DNA of 64,000 bases from Kocuria dechangensis (lineage in GTDB: Bacteria > Actinomycetota > Actinomycetes > Actinomycetales > Micrococcaceae). The number at the start of each line of letters is the position of its first letter. The stretch's first letter is position 1. The stretch lies in NCBI RefSeq assembly GCF_014636775.1, contig NZ_BMEQ01000005.1, positions 1 through 64,000 of the forward strand. The letters are read 5' to 3'. The notes beneath the pieces are model-generated. The model did not search any database, had not been told where the DNA came from, and was given only the letters and a program-made list of their open reading frames with translations. The position numbers and the translations under genes were made by a program. Positions 35,092 through 42,261 of the stretch are shown piece by piece.

Positions 35092-35988
35092 TCACCGGCG
35101 GGCGGGCTCGGCGGCGGACGGCGCGGCCGGGACCGCGGGCAGGTCGGGCAGGTCGGACAGTACGGGCAGGTCGGGCAGGTCGGGGGACGAGCCCTCGCGG
35201 GCGCGGCCGCGGGGCAGGACGACGGGGTGCCCGCCGACCGGGTCGTGGGCCACGTCCGCCCGCAGGCCGAAGACCTCGGCCAGCAGCGCGGGCGTGAGCA
35301 CCTCGTGGGGCGTGCCGGTGGCGACGATCCGCCCGTCGGCCATCGCCACGAGCCGGTCCGCGACGCGCGCGGCCAGGTTCAGCTCGTGCAGGACGGCGAC
35401 GACGGTGGCCCGCGTGCCGTCCGGGTGCTCGAGCCCGTGGAGCATGTCGAGCAGGTCCACCTGGTGGGCGAGGTCCAGGAACGAGGTGGGCTCGTCGAGC
35501 AGCATGGTGCGGGCGCCCTGGGCCAGGGTCAGGGCGATCCACGCGCGCTGGCGCTGGCCGCCGGAGAGCTCCTCGACGGGCCGGGCCGCCAGCGCGGTGA
35601 GCTCCGTGAGCTCGAGGGCGCGGGCCACCGCCGCGTCGTCGTCGGGGGAGGGCGCGCCCCACCACCTCCGGTGCGGGTGCCGGCCGCGCTCCACGAGCTC
35701 TGCGACCGTGAGCCCCTCCGGGACCACCGGGGACTGCGGCAGGAGGCTGACGGAGCGGGCGTACTCGCGCGAGGACCAGGAGCGCACGTCCCGGCCGTCG
35801 GCCTCGAGGGTGCCGCCGGCGGGGCGCAGCTGGCGGGACAGGCCCTTGAGCAGGGTGGACTTGCCGCAGCCGTTGGCGCCGATCAGCACGGTGGTGCACC
35901 CGTGCGCGACGTCGAGGTCGACCTCGTGCACCACGGGGCGGTCCCCGTAGCCGAGGTCCAGCCCGCGGATCCGGAAGGCGGGGGTCAT
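35092..35988 (-). CDS. Ferric-siderophore ABC transporter ATPase (FecE/FepC type)
   Basis: A 298-residue ABC ATPase of the iron-siderophore class. The Walker A motif is GANGCGKST, the signature LSGGQRQRAW, Walker B TMLLDEPTSFLDL and the switch histidine lies in VLHELN. The start at 35988 overlaps the FecD-like stop (ATGA). The C-terminus carries a Pro/Asp-rich tail, including repeated DLP units, encoded by a 9-nt tandem repeat; this is outside the ATPase fold. It powers import through the two upstream permeases. Confidence 0.93.
   Translation of the reverse strand: MTPAFRIRGLDLGYGDRPVVHEVDLDVAHGCTTVLIGANGCGKSTLLKGLSRQLRPAGGTLEADGRDVRSWSSREYARSVSLLPQSPVVPEGLTVAELVERGRHPHRRWWGAPSPDDDAAVARALELTELTALAARPVEELSGGQRQRAWIALTLAQGARTMLLDEPTSFLDLAHQVDLLDMLHGLEHPDGTRATVVAVLHELNLAARVADRLVAMADGRIVATGTPHEVLTPALLAEVFGLRADVAHDPVGGHPVVLPRGRAREGSSPDLPDLPVLSDLPDLPAVPAAPSAAEPARR
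35137..35181 (-). repeat. 9-nt tandem repeat in the 3' end of the ATPase gene
   Basis: Five adjacent 9-nt units (four exact GGGCAGGTC, one GGACAGTAC) read on the minus strand as repeated Asp-Leu-Pro codons. In-frame copy changes would lengthen or shorten the ATPase tail without a frameshift. Confidence 0.85.
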
Positions 35989-37079
35989 GCCGAGGCCCCT
36001 CTCCGCTGCCGCACGAGCAGCCACAGCATCACGGGCGCGCCGACGGCCCCGGTGACGACCCCGGCGGGCAGCCGCACGTCCCCGAGCAGCTCGGAGCCCA
36101 CGGCGTCGGCGACGACGACGAGGACGGCGCCCACCAGCGCGCACGCCACGATCGAGGTCCGGCCGCGGGTCAGGGCGGTGGCGACCGGGGTGGACATCAG
36201 GGCGACGAACGCGAGCGGGCCGGTCGCGGCGGTCGCCGCGGCGGCCAGGACCACGCCCAGCCCCAGGGCCAGGGCCCGGCTGCGGGCGGGGTGCGCGCCC
36301 AGCCCGGCGGCCAGCTCCGGGCCCAGCTCCGCGGGCTCCAGGGACCGGTGGACGACGACGGCGACGGGCACGGCCACGGCCAGGCACGCGCCGAGGACCG
36401 TGATCCGCTCCCACGTGGCCGCGCTCAGCGAGCCGGCGGTCCACAGCGCGGCGTCCTGGGCGGAGTTCAGGGACAGCCGCACCAGCATCGCCGCCGTGAG
36501 CGCCTGGGCGAGGGAGGCGGTGCCGATGCCGGCGAGCAGGAACCGCTCGCCCACGATCCCGGCGCCGCCCCGCAGCCGGACGGACGCGGCCGCGATGAGG
36601 ACGGCCGCCAGCAGTGCCCCGGCCAGCGCGGTCCAGGACACGGCCGTGCCGCGCAGCCCCCAGACCGCCATGCCGGCTACGGCCCCGGCCGCGGCGCCGT
36701 AGGTGATCCCCAGGATGTCCGGACTGGCCAGGGGGTTGCGCAGCACCCGGCGGAAGAGGGCTCCGGAGCAGCCGAACGCGATCCCGGCGAGGGCGCCGAG
36801 CACGGCCCGCGGCAGCTTCTCCTGGAGCACGATGAAGCTCGCCCCGGGGATCCGCTCCCCGGTGAGGATCGCGAAGAAGTCGGGGACCGTCACGGTGTAG
36901 CGGCCCAGCAGCACGCGCACGGCCAGCGCCGCGAGCAGGGCGAGGACCAGCAGCGCGAGGGCGCGTCGGGTCCGCCGGGCGCGGGCGCGGCGGACGGCCC
37001 GGACGGCGGCCGCGGGATCCTGTGCGGACGCGGACGCGGGCGCCGGGCGGACCGGGTCCGGGGCCAGGGCGGTGCTCAC
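35985..37079 (-). CDS. FecCD-family siderophore permease, second subunit
   Basis: A 364-residue permease of the BtuC/FecCD family with about ten transmembrane helices. Characteristic stretches are LPRAVLGALAGIAFGCSGALFRRVLRNPLASPDILGIT and PLAFVALMSTPVATAL near the ATPase-coupling helix. A cytoplasmic Ala/Arg-rich arm of about 40 residues comes before the first helix. The GTG start overlaps the stop of the other permease (GTGA). It pairs with that gene to form a heterodimeric channel for ferric siderophore. Confidence 0.92.
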   Translation of the reverse strand: MSTALAPDPVRPAPASASAQDPAAAVRAVRRARARRTRRALALLVLALLAALAVRVLLGRYTVTVPDFFAILTGERIPGASFIVLQEKLPRAVLGALAGIAFGCSGALFRRVLRNPLASPDILGITYGAAAGAVAGMAVWGLRGTAVSWTALAGALLAAVLIAAASVRLRGGAGIVGERFLLAGIGTASLAQALTAAMLVRLSLNSAQDAALWTAGSLSAATWERITVLGACLAVAVPVAVVVHRSLEPAELGPELAAGLGAHPARSRALALGLGVVLAAAATAATGPLAFVALMSTPVATALTRGRTSIVACALVGAVLVVVADAVGSELLGDVRLPAGVVTGAVGAPVMLWLLVRQRRGASA

Positions 37080-38158
37080 AGGCCCACGCTCCGTCCCCGG
37101 CGCAGCAGCACGAGCAGCACGGGCACGCCGAGCACCACGGTGGTCACGCCCACGTGGATCTCCTGCGGCGGGGTGAGGACCCGGCCCACGACGTCGGCGA
37201 GCAGCAGCAGCACGGGACCGAGCACCGCGCTGAGCACGACGATCCAGCGGTAGTCTCCGCCCAGCAGGCGGCGCACGGCGTGGGGGACGAGCAGGCCCAC
37301 GAAGGCGATGGGCCCGGCCAGGGCGGTGGCCGCGCCGGAGAGCAGGACCACGCCCACGAAGACCAGGGCCCGCTGCAGGCCCAGGTCCACGCCCAGGCCG
37401 TGGGCGAGCTCGTCGCCCAGGGCCATGGCGTTGAGCCCGGAGGACCCGCCGAGCACCAGGAGCACGCCGAGGAGCACGAGCGGCGCGACGGCCGCGACGT
37501 CGGGGAGGTCCGCGCGGGTCACCGAGCCGATGTTCCAGAACCGGAACCGGTCCAGGACGGCGGGCACGGCCAGCACCGCGGAGGAGGTCAGGGCGGTGAA
37601 GCCCGCGCTGACGGCCGCCCCGGACAGGGCCAGCCCCGCGGGGGTCGGGGAGCCGCCGCCCAGCCGGGAGACGCCGAAGACCAGGACGGCGGCGACCGCC
37701 GAGCCGGCCAGGGCGAGGGCGGTGAGCTGCCAGGCCGCGGAGGCGCCGAGCCACCCGATGCCGAGCACCACCGCGGCGGCCGCGCCCGCGGTGAGCCCCA
37801 GCAGTCCGGGGTCGCCCAGCGGGTTGCGGCTGACCCCCTGCATCCCGGCGCCGGCCACGGCCAGCGCCGCCCCGACCAGCACCGCGGTGAAGGTCCGCGG
37901 GATGCGGCTGTGCACCACGGCGGCGTCGATCCCCAGGCCCGCGGAGACCTGCGACCACCCGCCGTCGAGCAGGGCCGCGGGCAGCTGCCCCAGCACGGCG
38001 AGGACCGTGGCCGGGTCCACGGAGCGGGCGCCCCAGAACAGGGACGCCGCGGCCGCGGCGAGGAGCAGGGCCACGGCCCCGAGCAGGGCGGAGCCCCGGT
38101 GCCGCTGGGCGGCACCGGGGACCGGGGAGGTCGTGCGGGCTGGGGAGAGCGTGCTCAC
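37076..38158 (-). CDS. FecCD-family siderophore permease, first subunit
   Basis: A 360-residue BtuC/FecCD-type permease with about ten hydrophobic helices. Conserved motifs are RIPRTFTAVLVGAALAVAGAGMQGVSRNPLGDPGLLGLTAGA and GPIAFVGLLVPHAVRRLLGGDYR, the latter being the coupling helix. GTG start 14 nt past the binding-protein stop. It lies second in the leftward operon, between the substrate-binding lipoprotein and the second permease. Confidence 0.92.
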   Translation of the reverse strand: MSTLSPARTTSPVPGAAQRHRGSALLGAVALLLAAAAASLFWGARSVDPATVLAVLGQLPAALLDGGWSQVSAGLGIDAAVVHSRIPRTFTAVLVGAALAVAGAGMQGVSRNPLGDPGLLGLTAGAAAAVVLGIGWLGASAAWQLTALALAGSAVAAVLVFGVSRLGGGSPTPAGLALSGAAVSAGFTALTSSAVLAVPAVLDRFRFWNIGSVTRADLPDVAAVAPLVLLGVLLVLGGSSGLNAMALGDELAHGLGVDLGLQRALVFVGVVLLSGAATALAGPIAFVGLLVPHAVRRLLGGDYRWIVVLSAVLGPVLLLLADVVGRVLTPPQEIHVGVTTVVLGVPVLLVLLRRGRSVGL

Positions 38159-38171
38159 CGTGGGCCGGGCC

Positions 38172-39290
38172 TCACTCGCCGGAGGCGGTCTTGGCGGCCT
38201 CGGCGATGTCCGGGACCACGTTCTCGAGCGCCCACGGGATGCTCAGCGGGGACGCGGCGGAGACGGACAGCACCTCCTGGGCGTCGGTCTGCAGCACCAG
38301 GGCGCCGTTCTCGACGGCGGGGATGCGGCTGAGCAGGGGGTCCTTCTCGATGTCCTCGCGCACGCCCTCGTCGGCGGCCCAGCTGACGAACACGTCGGAG
38401 GTCAGCTCGTCGGCCTTCTCGGGAGACCAGGTGATCGCGAACTGGTCCTCCTTGCCCTCGGCGGCCTTCGTGACGGCCTCGGACTGGACCATGCCGAGCG
38501 CGCTCAGGAACTTCGGCCGGTTGTCGACGTCGGTGTACGCGTAGATCTGGTCGGCGGCGGCCGGGTCGATCGTGCCCGAGACGAACGAGGTGCCCTCGAG
38601 CTCGGGGTGCTGCGCGGCGGTCTCCTCGATCTGCTGCTCGACGTCCGCGACGACCTCCTGGGCCTTCTCCTCGCGGCCCAGGGCCTGCCCGATCAGCTCC
38701 GTGGAGTCCTGCCAGGAGGTGCCGTAGGCGACGCCGTCCTCCGGGTAGGCGACGACCGGGGCGATCTCGGAGAGCTTGTCGTACTCCTCCTGGGTCAGCC
38801 CGGAGTAGGCGCCCAGGATGACGTCCGGCTCGAGCGCCGCGATCGCCTCGTAGTCGATCCCGTCCGTCTCGGAGTAGGTCTGCGGGGCCGAGGCCCCGGA
38901 CTCCTCGAGCGCGGCGTCGAACCAGTCGGTGGAGCCGTTCTCGTTCGCGCCGAAGTCGGTGGTCGGGACGCCGACCGGCACCACGCCCAGGGCGGTCGCC
39001 ACGTCGTGGTTGACCCACGAGACGGTGGCCACGCGCTCGGGGGCATCCTCGATCGTGGTCTCGCCGTAGACGTGCTGGACCGTGCGGGGGAACTCGCCGG
39101 TGGCGCCCTCCGCGGCGTCGGCACCCGCCGCCTCCCCGCCCGAGGCCCCGGTCGAGCAGCCGGTCAGCAGCAGGGCGCCCACGGCCAGCACGGCGGCCGG
39201 GGCCGCGGCGCGGCGGCGGGAACCGGGGCGCGGAGCGGCGGAGGGGAGGGGGAACAGCGGGCGCGGAGCGCGGAGCGGTGCAGGGGCCAC
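38172..39290 (-). CDS. Ferric-siderophore-binding lipoprotein (FecB/FepB type)
   Basis: A 372-residue class III substrate-binding protein. From the GTG at 39290 the signal ends in the lipobox LLTGC, so C45 is lipidated. The mature part shows VATVSWVNHDVATALGVVPVG and ALEPDVILGAYSGLTQEEYDKLSEIAPVVAYP, typical of the ferric-siderophore group. AAAGG lies 8 nt before the GTG; longer in-frame readings run through the iron box and are not credible. It leads the uptake operon behind a DtxR-like box. Confidence 0.9.
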   Translation of the reverse strand: MAPAPLRAPRPLFPLPSAAPRPGSRRRAAAPAAVLAVGALLLTGCSTGASGGEAAGADAAEGATGEFPRTVQHVYGETTIEDAPERVATVSWVNHDVATALGVVPVGVPTTDFGANENGSTDWFDAALEESGASAPQTYSETDGIDYEAIAALEPDVILGAYSGLTQEEYDKLSEIAPVVAYPEDGVAYGTSWQDSTELIGQALGREEKAQEVVADVEQQIEETAAQHPELEGTSFVSGTIDPAAADQIYAYTDVDNRPKFLSALGMVQSEAVTKAAEGKEDQFAITWSPEKADELTSDVFVSWAADEGVREDIEKDPLLSRIPAVENGALVLQTDAQEVLSVSAASPLSIPWALENVVPDIAEAAKTASGE

Positions 39291-39340
39291 GGGCCACCCT
39301 TTCGAACGGAACGGCGGGGCCGTCGGTGCGGATCGGGCGG

Positions 39341-39359
39341 TCAGGCAAGGTTTGCCTAA
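39341..39359. promoter_or_regulatory. DtxR/IdeR-type iron box for the uptake operon
   Basis: TTAGGCAAACCTTGCCTGA on the minus strand is a near-symmetric 19-mer matching the DtxR/IdeR consensus. It lies 51 nt upstream of the binding-lipoprotein GTG. Under iron sufficiency the Fe-loaded regulator should bind and shut the operon. Confidence 0.8.
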
Positions 39360-39438
39360 CCAAAGAACAGGCCTCACCCTAGGCTGTGAGCCGGGGAATA
39401 CGCAACAGGAGCATGATGTAATCCTCATCGAAATGTGG

Positions 39439-39457
39439 TTAGGTGAGCCTTGCCTAA
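39439..39457. promoter_or_regulatory. DtxR/IdeR-type iron box for the siderophore biosynthesis operon
   Basis: TTAGGTGAGCCTTGCCTAA is a 19-nt imperfect palindrome with both outer TTAGG/CCTAA arms intact. It lies 36 nt before the desA-like start. With the box at 39341-39359 it gives each divergent operon its own site. Confidence 0.85.
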
Positions 39458-39493
39458 GTGCTGGCAGCCCCATCGACCCCCTGCGAGGAGCCC

Positions 39494-40963
39494 ATGAGCG
39501 ACTTCCTGTTCACCCGCGACACTCCGGCGCAGTACGCCCGCGCCCTGCACTCCACCGTCGACACGGTGGCCGTCCATCTCGCCGGCACCGGGGGCCCCCG
39601 CTCCGCGGCGAGCCCCGGGCAGCTCGAGGACCTCGTGGCCGCCGTCGACCTCGACCGCCCGCTCGGGGACCTCGGCGCCGCCGTGGACGAGACGCGCCGG
39701 CTGTACCTGGACCACGCCGTCCACTTCCACGACCCCGGCTACATGGCCCACCTCAACTGCCCGGTGGCGATCCCCGCGGTGGCCGCCGAGGCCCTCACCG
39801 CGGCGGTGAACACGGCGGTGGAGACCTGGGACCAGAGCACCACCGCGACCCTGATCGAGCAGCGGATCGTGGACTGGACCGCGGCGCGGATCGGCTTCCC
39901 CGCGGCGGGGGAGCCGGACGGGGTCTTCACCTCCGGGGGCACCCAGTCCAACCTCCAGGCCCTCTTCACGGCGCGGGAGGAGCGGCTGTCCCGGCCGCAC
40001 CCGGGGACCCGGCAGGAGCGGCTGGCCGGCCTGCGGATCGTGGCGGGCGAGCACGCGCACTTCAGCGTGGCGAAGGCGGCGCACCTGCTGGGCCTGGCCC
40101 CGGACGCGGTGGTCTTCGTGCCGGGCACCCGCAGCGGGGCCCTGGACGTCGTCGCCCTCGAACGGGCCCTGCACGACGTCGCCGCGTCCGGCGGCGAGGT
40201 CGCGGCCGTCGTCGCCACCGCCGGCACCACGGACCTCGGCGTGATCGACCCCCTGCCCGGCGTCGCGGAGGCGTGCCGCGCCCACGGCGCGTGGCTGCAC
40301 GTGGACGCCGCGTACGGCGGGGGCCTGCTGGTCTCCCCGACCCGCCGGCACCTGCTGGCGGGCATCGAGCGCGCCGACTCCGTCACCGTGGACTTCCACA
40401 AGTCCTGGTTCCAGCCGGTGGCGGCCTCCGCCCTCCTGCTGCGCGAGGGGCGGAGCCTGCGCTTCTCCACCTGGAGCGCCGAGTACCTGAACCCCCGGCA
40501 CGCGGTGCGGCCCAACCTCGTGGACAAGTCCCTGCAGACCACCCGCCGCTTCGACGCCCTCAAGCTGTGGATGACCCTGCGCACGGTCGGCGCCGAGGAG
40601 ATCGGCCGGGCCCTCGACCGGGTGCTGGACCTCGCGCAGGAGGCGGGCCGGATCGTCGCCGGGGCCCCCGACATGGAGCTCGTGGCCGAGCCGGTGCTCT
40701 CCACCGTCCTGTTCCGGCACGTGCCCCCGGGGACCGGCGAGGACGACGCCGACCGGATCGTGGAGGCCGTCCGGACCGCCCTCTTCGACTCCGGCCGTGC
40801 CGTGGTCGCCTCGACCGTGCTCGACGGGCGCCGCTGCCTGAAGTTCACGTTCCTGAACCCGGCGACGACCGCGACCGACGTGGAGCGGGTGCTCGACCTG
40901 ATCCGCGCCGCCGCCCGGGAGACCGCCCCCCGCCCCCTCGAGGCCGTGGCGGGGGCCCGCTGA
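39494..40963 (+). CDS. desA: PLP-dependent lysine decarboxylase (DesA-like)
   Basis: A 489-residue group II PLP decarboxylase. The PLP lysine is K303 in DFHKSWFQP, the cofactor aspartate D271 in HVDAAYGGG, and TSGGTQSNLQAL binds phosphate. In siderophore clusters of this gene order, the enzyme decarboxylates lysine to cadaverine for desferrioxamine-type hydroxamates; 2,4-diaminobutyrate decarboxylases are the nearest alternative. GAGGAG precedes the ATG. Its TGA shares one base with the desB ATG (TGATG), so the two are translationally coupled. It is under a DtxR-like box. Confidence 0.88.
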   Translation: MSDFLFTRDTPAQYARALHSTVDTVAVHLAGTGGPRSAASPGQLEDLVAAVDLDRPLGDLGAAVDETRRLYLDHAVHFHDPGYMAHLNCPVAIPAVAAEALTAAVNTAVETWDQSTTATLIEQRIVDWTAARIGFPAAGEPDGVFTSGGTQSNLQALFTAREERLSRPHPGTRQERLAGLRIVAGEHAHFSVAKAAHLLGLAPDAVVFVPGTRSGALDVVALERALHDVAASGGEVAAVVATAGTTDLGVIDPLPGVAEACRAHGAWLHVDAAYGGGLLVSPTRRHLLAGIERADSVTVDFHKSWFQPVAASALLLREGRSLRFSTWSAEYLNPRHAVRPNLVDKSLQTTRRFDALKLWMTLRTVGAEEIGRALDRVLDLAQEAGRIVAGAPDMELVAEPVLSTVLFRHVPPGTGEDDADRIVEAVRTALFDSGRAVVASTVLDGRRCLKFTFLNPATTATDVERVLDLIRAAARETAPRPLEAVAGAR

Positions 40964-42261
40964 TGGGCCCCGCCACCGGGCACGTCCACGACCTGCTGGG
41001 CATCGGGATCGGCCCCTTCAACCTGGGCCTGGCCTGCCTCGCAGCCCCGCTGGAGGACCTCGACGCGGTGTTCCTCGACGCCCGGGACGGCTTCGACTGG
41101 CACCCCGGCCTGATGCTCGAGGACGCCACGATCCAGGTCCCGTTCCTCGCCGACCTCGTCACGATGGCCGACCCCACCTCCCCGCTGTCCTTCCTCAACT
41201 ACCTCAAGCAGGCGGGCCGGCTGTACCCGTTCTACATCCGGGAGGACTTCAACCCCCTCCGGGCCGAGTACAGCGCCTACTGCCGGTGGGCCGCCGAGCA
41301 GCTCGGCTCCCTCCGCTGGGGCCGGGAGGTCGTGGCCGTCGAGCACGACCCCGCCGACGACGCCTACGTCGTCACCGCCCGGACGGCGGCCGGCACGGAG
41401 CGGTGGCGGACCCGCCGCCTGGTCCTGGGCATCGGCACCGTCCCGGCCGTGCCGGAGTGCGCCGACCTCCGCGCGGGGCCCGTCCTGCACACCAGCGACT
41501 ACCTGCACCGGCGCGACGAGCTGCTGGCCCGGGACAGCGTCACCGTGGTGGGCAGCGGGCAGTCCGCCGCGGAGGTCTACCGCGACCTCCTGGAGCGCTC
41601 CGGGGCCGGGGGCCCGCGCGTGGACTGGCTCACCCGCTCCCCGCGGTTCTTCCCCATGGAGTACACCAAGCTCACCCTCGAGATGACCTCCCCCGAGTAC
41701 GTCGACCACTTCCACGGCCTCGACATGCCCGTCCGGGACCGGCTCAACCGCGAGCACGCGAGCCTCTACAAGGGGATCAGCTCGGAGCTGGTGAACGGGA
41801 TCCACGAGCTGCTCTACCGCCGCTCGGTGCACGGGCACCCCGCCGGGGTGCTGACCACGAACACCACCCTCACGGGTCTCGACCGGGACGGCGGCGAGCT
41901 GGTCCTCGCGCTGCACGACGACGAGCTGGACCGCCCCTGGCGGCACACGACCGGCGCCGTGGTCCTGGCCACCGGCTACCGCGCCGAGGTCCCCGCGTTC
42001 CTGGACCCCGTGCTCGACCGGATCGCGTGGGACGCCGCCGGCCGCTACGACGTCTCCCGCGACTACGCGGTGGACCACGAGCGCTCCCGGATCTGGGTGC
42101 AGAACGCCGAGGTGCACACCCACGGCCTGACCGCCCCCGACCTCGGCATGGGCGCCTACCGCAACAGCGTCATCCTCCGGGCCGTCACGGGCCGGGAGGC
42201 CTACCCGATCGAGCCCGCCATCGCCTTCCAGACCTTCGGCATCCCCCAGGAGTCCGCATGA
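40963..42261 (+). CDS. desB: Cadaverine/lysine N-monooxygenase (DesB-like)
   Basis: A 432-residue FAD- and NADPH-dependent N-hydroxylating monooxygenase. FAD binding is at LGIGIGPFNLG (about 12-22), the NADPH site at VTVVGSGQSAAEVYRDL and the late FAD/substrate motif is VVLATGYRAEVP. It would hydroxylate cadaverine to N-hydroxycadaverine, the second step of desferrioxamine assembly. The stop overlaps the next start (ATGA). Similar enzymes act on lysine or ornithine; the DesA-like neighbour favours cadaverine. Confidence 0.9.
   Translation: MGPATGHVHDLLGIGIGPFNLGLACLAAPLEDLDAVFLDARDGFDWHPGLMLEDATIQVPFLADLVTMADPTSPLSFLNYLKQAGRLYPFYIREDFNPLRAEYSAYCRWAAEQLGSLRWGREVVAVEHDPADDAYVVTARTAAGTERWRTRRLVLGIGTVPAVPECADLRAGPVLHTSDYLHRRDELLARDSVTVVGSGQSAAEVYRDLLERSGAGGPRVDWLTRSPRFFPMEYTKLTLEMTSPEYVDHFHGLDMPVRDRLNREHASLYKGISSELVNGIHELLYRRSVHGHPAGVLTTNTTLTGLDRDGGELVLALHDDELDRPWRHTTGAVVLATGYRAEVPAFLDPVLDRIAWDAAGRYDVSRDYAVDHERSRIWVQNAEVHTHGLTAPDLGMGAYRNSVILRAVTGREAYPIEPAIAFQTFGIPQESA

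Noticed and set aside
38172-39473. Long N-terminal extension of the siderophore-binding lipoprotein (start at 39473)
   Set aside because: It would place the iron box inside the coding region and put the signal peptide far from the N-terminus; the GTG at 39290 has a ribosome site and a normal lipoprotein signal.
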